Source: Gymnorhina tibicen
Lineage: Eukaryota > Chordata > Aves > Passeriformes > Artamidae
Reading direction: 5' to 3'
DNA: 64,000 bases
Assembly: GCA_013399875.1 (NCBI GenBank)
Contig: VXAZ01018985.1
Coordinates: forward strand, 2,034,693-2,098,692
Part shown: positions 62,616-64,000 of the stretch, one piece after another
Numbering within the stretch: position 1 is the first letter of the stretch
How the letters are laid out: the number at the start of each line of letters is the position of its first letter
Translations under genes and position numbers: made by a program
The notes under the pieces: model-generated
What the model was told of the DNA's origin: nothing
The model's database searches: none
What the model saw: only the letters and a program-made list of their open reading frames with translations

Positions 62616-62712
62616 CCTGGTGGTCCCGCTCCCTAATCCAGCAGAAAAAAAGGAAAAAACCAAAAAGACACGAAAAAAATAGAAGTGCGCAGGAAAACCA
62701 CAATTTTAACTT

Positions 62713-62714
62713 AC
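62713..62714 (-). other. Leader splice donor of the provirus fragment
   Basis: GAACT/GTAAGT on the minus strand lies between the primer-site-like sequence and the gag start, where retroviruses carry their major 5' splice donor. It is a good consensus match; no acceptor partner is visible in the remaining fragment. Confidence 0.4.
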
Positions 62715-62960
62715 AGTTCTCTCTTCAGGCATGGGGGCAGCCAGCAGGGTCAAAGAAACGTCTGCTGGGAAGGTGGTCAGCCTCAAGGTCAATCCTCAAG
62801 AGATGTTTCTTCTCCAAGGGTCTCGATCTGTCTCTTTAGATAGCCTCTGCTAGAACGCAGCGGGATCTCCTCAGAGAACTGACGATCCGACGGCGGCTTT
62901 CAGTCCCACAGCAGCTGTGCAGGAGACGCTCTCCCCAGGGACTTCCAGCATAGGGGTCCA

Positions 62961-62976
62961 GGGGTCTCGGGTGCCA
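62961..62976 (-). other. Primer-binding-site-like sequence
   Basis: TGGCACCCGAGACCCC on the minus strand lies between the LTR and the gag leader. It resembles the TGGCGCCCGAAC start of lysine-tRNA primer sites but differs at several positions. Its position, at the expected place after an LTR and about 350 bases before gag, supports the reading. Confidence 0.5.
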
Positions 62977-62979
62977 CTT

Positions 62980-63517
62980 ATCACAGGGGCCCGATGCTGG
63001 TCAGCACCGGTATGCCACGACCTTCCTGGAGAGAGAGCATCCTGCAAAGAACAGCTCTTCCAAGGGCACTGGCAGGCCTCCCTGGGCAACAGGTGATTTC
63101 AGCAAGTGTAGCGATTCCTCAGCTACAAGGGATTCCAGCTCTTGTGATTCAGCTCTTTGTGAAATCACCCAAGGCGAACTCGGGGACAGAGAGACAGGAG
63201 CCTTGTGTGGCAGTTCCACAGATGTAGCCTTCATTGTCCAGCTACTCTGCAAAGGGAAGGCCAAGAACAAATACTCCCTGATCAGTGGCAGAGGTGGGTT
63301 CTTTTTATGGGAAAGGTAGGGGGTGGGGTAGAAACCAATAGCCAACGGGGTACCAGGGATTACCACAAAGAAACAAGGCATGCTGGGGGTGGTTCACTTT
63401 GTCACCCTAACCACGAGGAAAGTTGCTTATCTCTGGGGAGATTCTTTTGGCCTTTGCAAATCCTTCCTCCAAGGGAGTGCAAAAGGCTCCTGTCCCAAGG
63501 GCTCTCAGCCCTCCACA
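62980..63517 (-). mobile_element. 5' LTR of a betaretrovirus-like provirus fragment
   Basis: On the minus strand it starts TGTGGAGGGCTGAGAGCCC at 63517. A CATAAAAAG TATA-like box lies at 63301-63308 after a CCAAT-like ATTGG (ATTGGTTTCTACC on the minus strand). The right-hand limit is set by the primer-binding-site-like sequence that follows. No AATAAA is visible, and the CA end next to the primer site is not preserved, so the 3' boundary is approximate. Confidence 0.65.
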
Positions 63518-63523
63518 ATGGGT

Positions 63524-64000
63524 GATTTTGAGTTTTTCCAAATTGCTGTAGTAATAATTTTTGTGTATTTGGTTCATCGATGGGATAAAATAATTGTTTT
63601 ACCAACATCAGTTAGATAACCACAGTAGTAACAATGAATTTAAAATAAATACGAAAACCTTCAATCCAAGAGTAGAGTAAGGTAATTTTTTAAAGGAAGA
63701 TACCCTCAATAGTATGGTTGTAGGAGGAGAGGGATTAATATTTACAAATATTACAGGAGAAAAAGGGAAGATAAATCAAAACCAAGTATTGCATATATAT
63801 CGCTGAAGTGAATGCAAGAATTGACTTACCCTAATTTTGTTTCCATAGTGTGGACAGATTGTTAATGATTTTAAGGCAAACCTCCAGCTAGTCAAGAATC
63901 ATCTGGAAAGAATATGTGATCACAAAAAAGTGAAATTTTATCTATATTCTGTTGCAACCTGCAAAACTCTAGCAAAATTAGAAAGTAGTGATATTAACTT
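63524..64000. other. A/T-rich flank, nothing recognised
   Basis: Flank beyond the provirus LTR; no gene or repeat seen up to the window edge. Confidence 0.5.

Overview
The window looks like a piece of bird nuclear genome. It is AT-rich, intron-dominated DNA with seven clear CR1 LINE fragments, several with the ATTCTATG-type 3' tail typical of birds. It also holds solo LTRs with intact ends, a betaretrovirus-like provirus fragment, two copies of a diverged bird LTR-type repeat, and a few microsatellites. There is no bacterial-style gene organisation. Most open frames longer than 60 codons are chance or repeat-derived. I cannot name the species; the LTR families make me think of a songbird, but that is only an impression.

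The main cellular content is the 3' half of one multi-exon gene on the minus strand, pieced together here from splice sites and reading phase. In transcript order the proposed exons are 39897-39849, 35932-35852, 34173-34137, 29804-29720, 27351-27303, 27025-26973, 10530-10429 and the terminal exon 1185-1009, with a stop codon and an AATAAA signal at 913-908. Each proposed intron joins exons of matching phase (0/1, 1/1, 1/2, 2/0, 0/1, 1/0, 0/0, 0). The last 150 or so residues would form a charged coiled coil. I do not recognise the protein. The 10530-10429 and 1185-1009 exons are the best supported and 27025-26973 the weakest. Further 5' exons probably lie above 39.9 kb or outside the window.

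Mobile elements by region: CR1 fragments at 0.3, 3.1-4.2, 19.1, 31.2-31.7, 48.4-48.9, 49.6-50.7 and 59.3-60.2 kb, with a doubtful eighth at 43.4 kb. Solo LTRs lie at 15.5-15.9 kb (6-bp duplication GTAATG), 17.7-18.3 kb (6-bp duplication CAGAAG), 34.8-35.3 kb and 57.9-58.6 kb. The last family occurs twice more: as a foldback (palindromic) derivative at 12.5-12.9 kb and as a 3'-end fragment at 19.8-19.9 kb. At 62.2-63.5 kb a minus-strand provirus fragment keeps a 5' LTR, a primer-binding-site-like sequence, a leader splice donor and the start of gag, then loses coding capacity.

The remaining intronic DNA is mostly featureless to the eye. A few stretches (about 36.5-36.7, 37.2-37.5, 38.4-39.1, 51.4-51.7 and 56.1-56.5 kb) have the homeodomain- and octamer-rich look of conserved noncoding elements. 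That can only be settled by cross-species alignment. Sequence gaps are 37 Ns inside an A-run at 44063-44099 and a single N at 22179.
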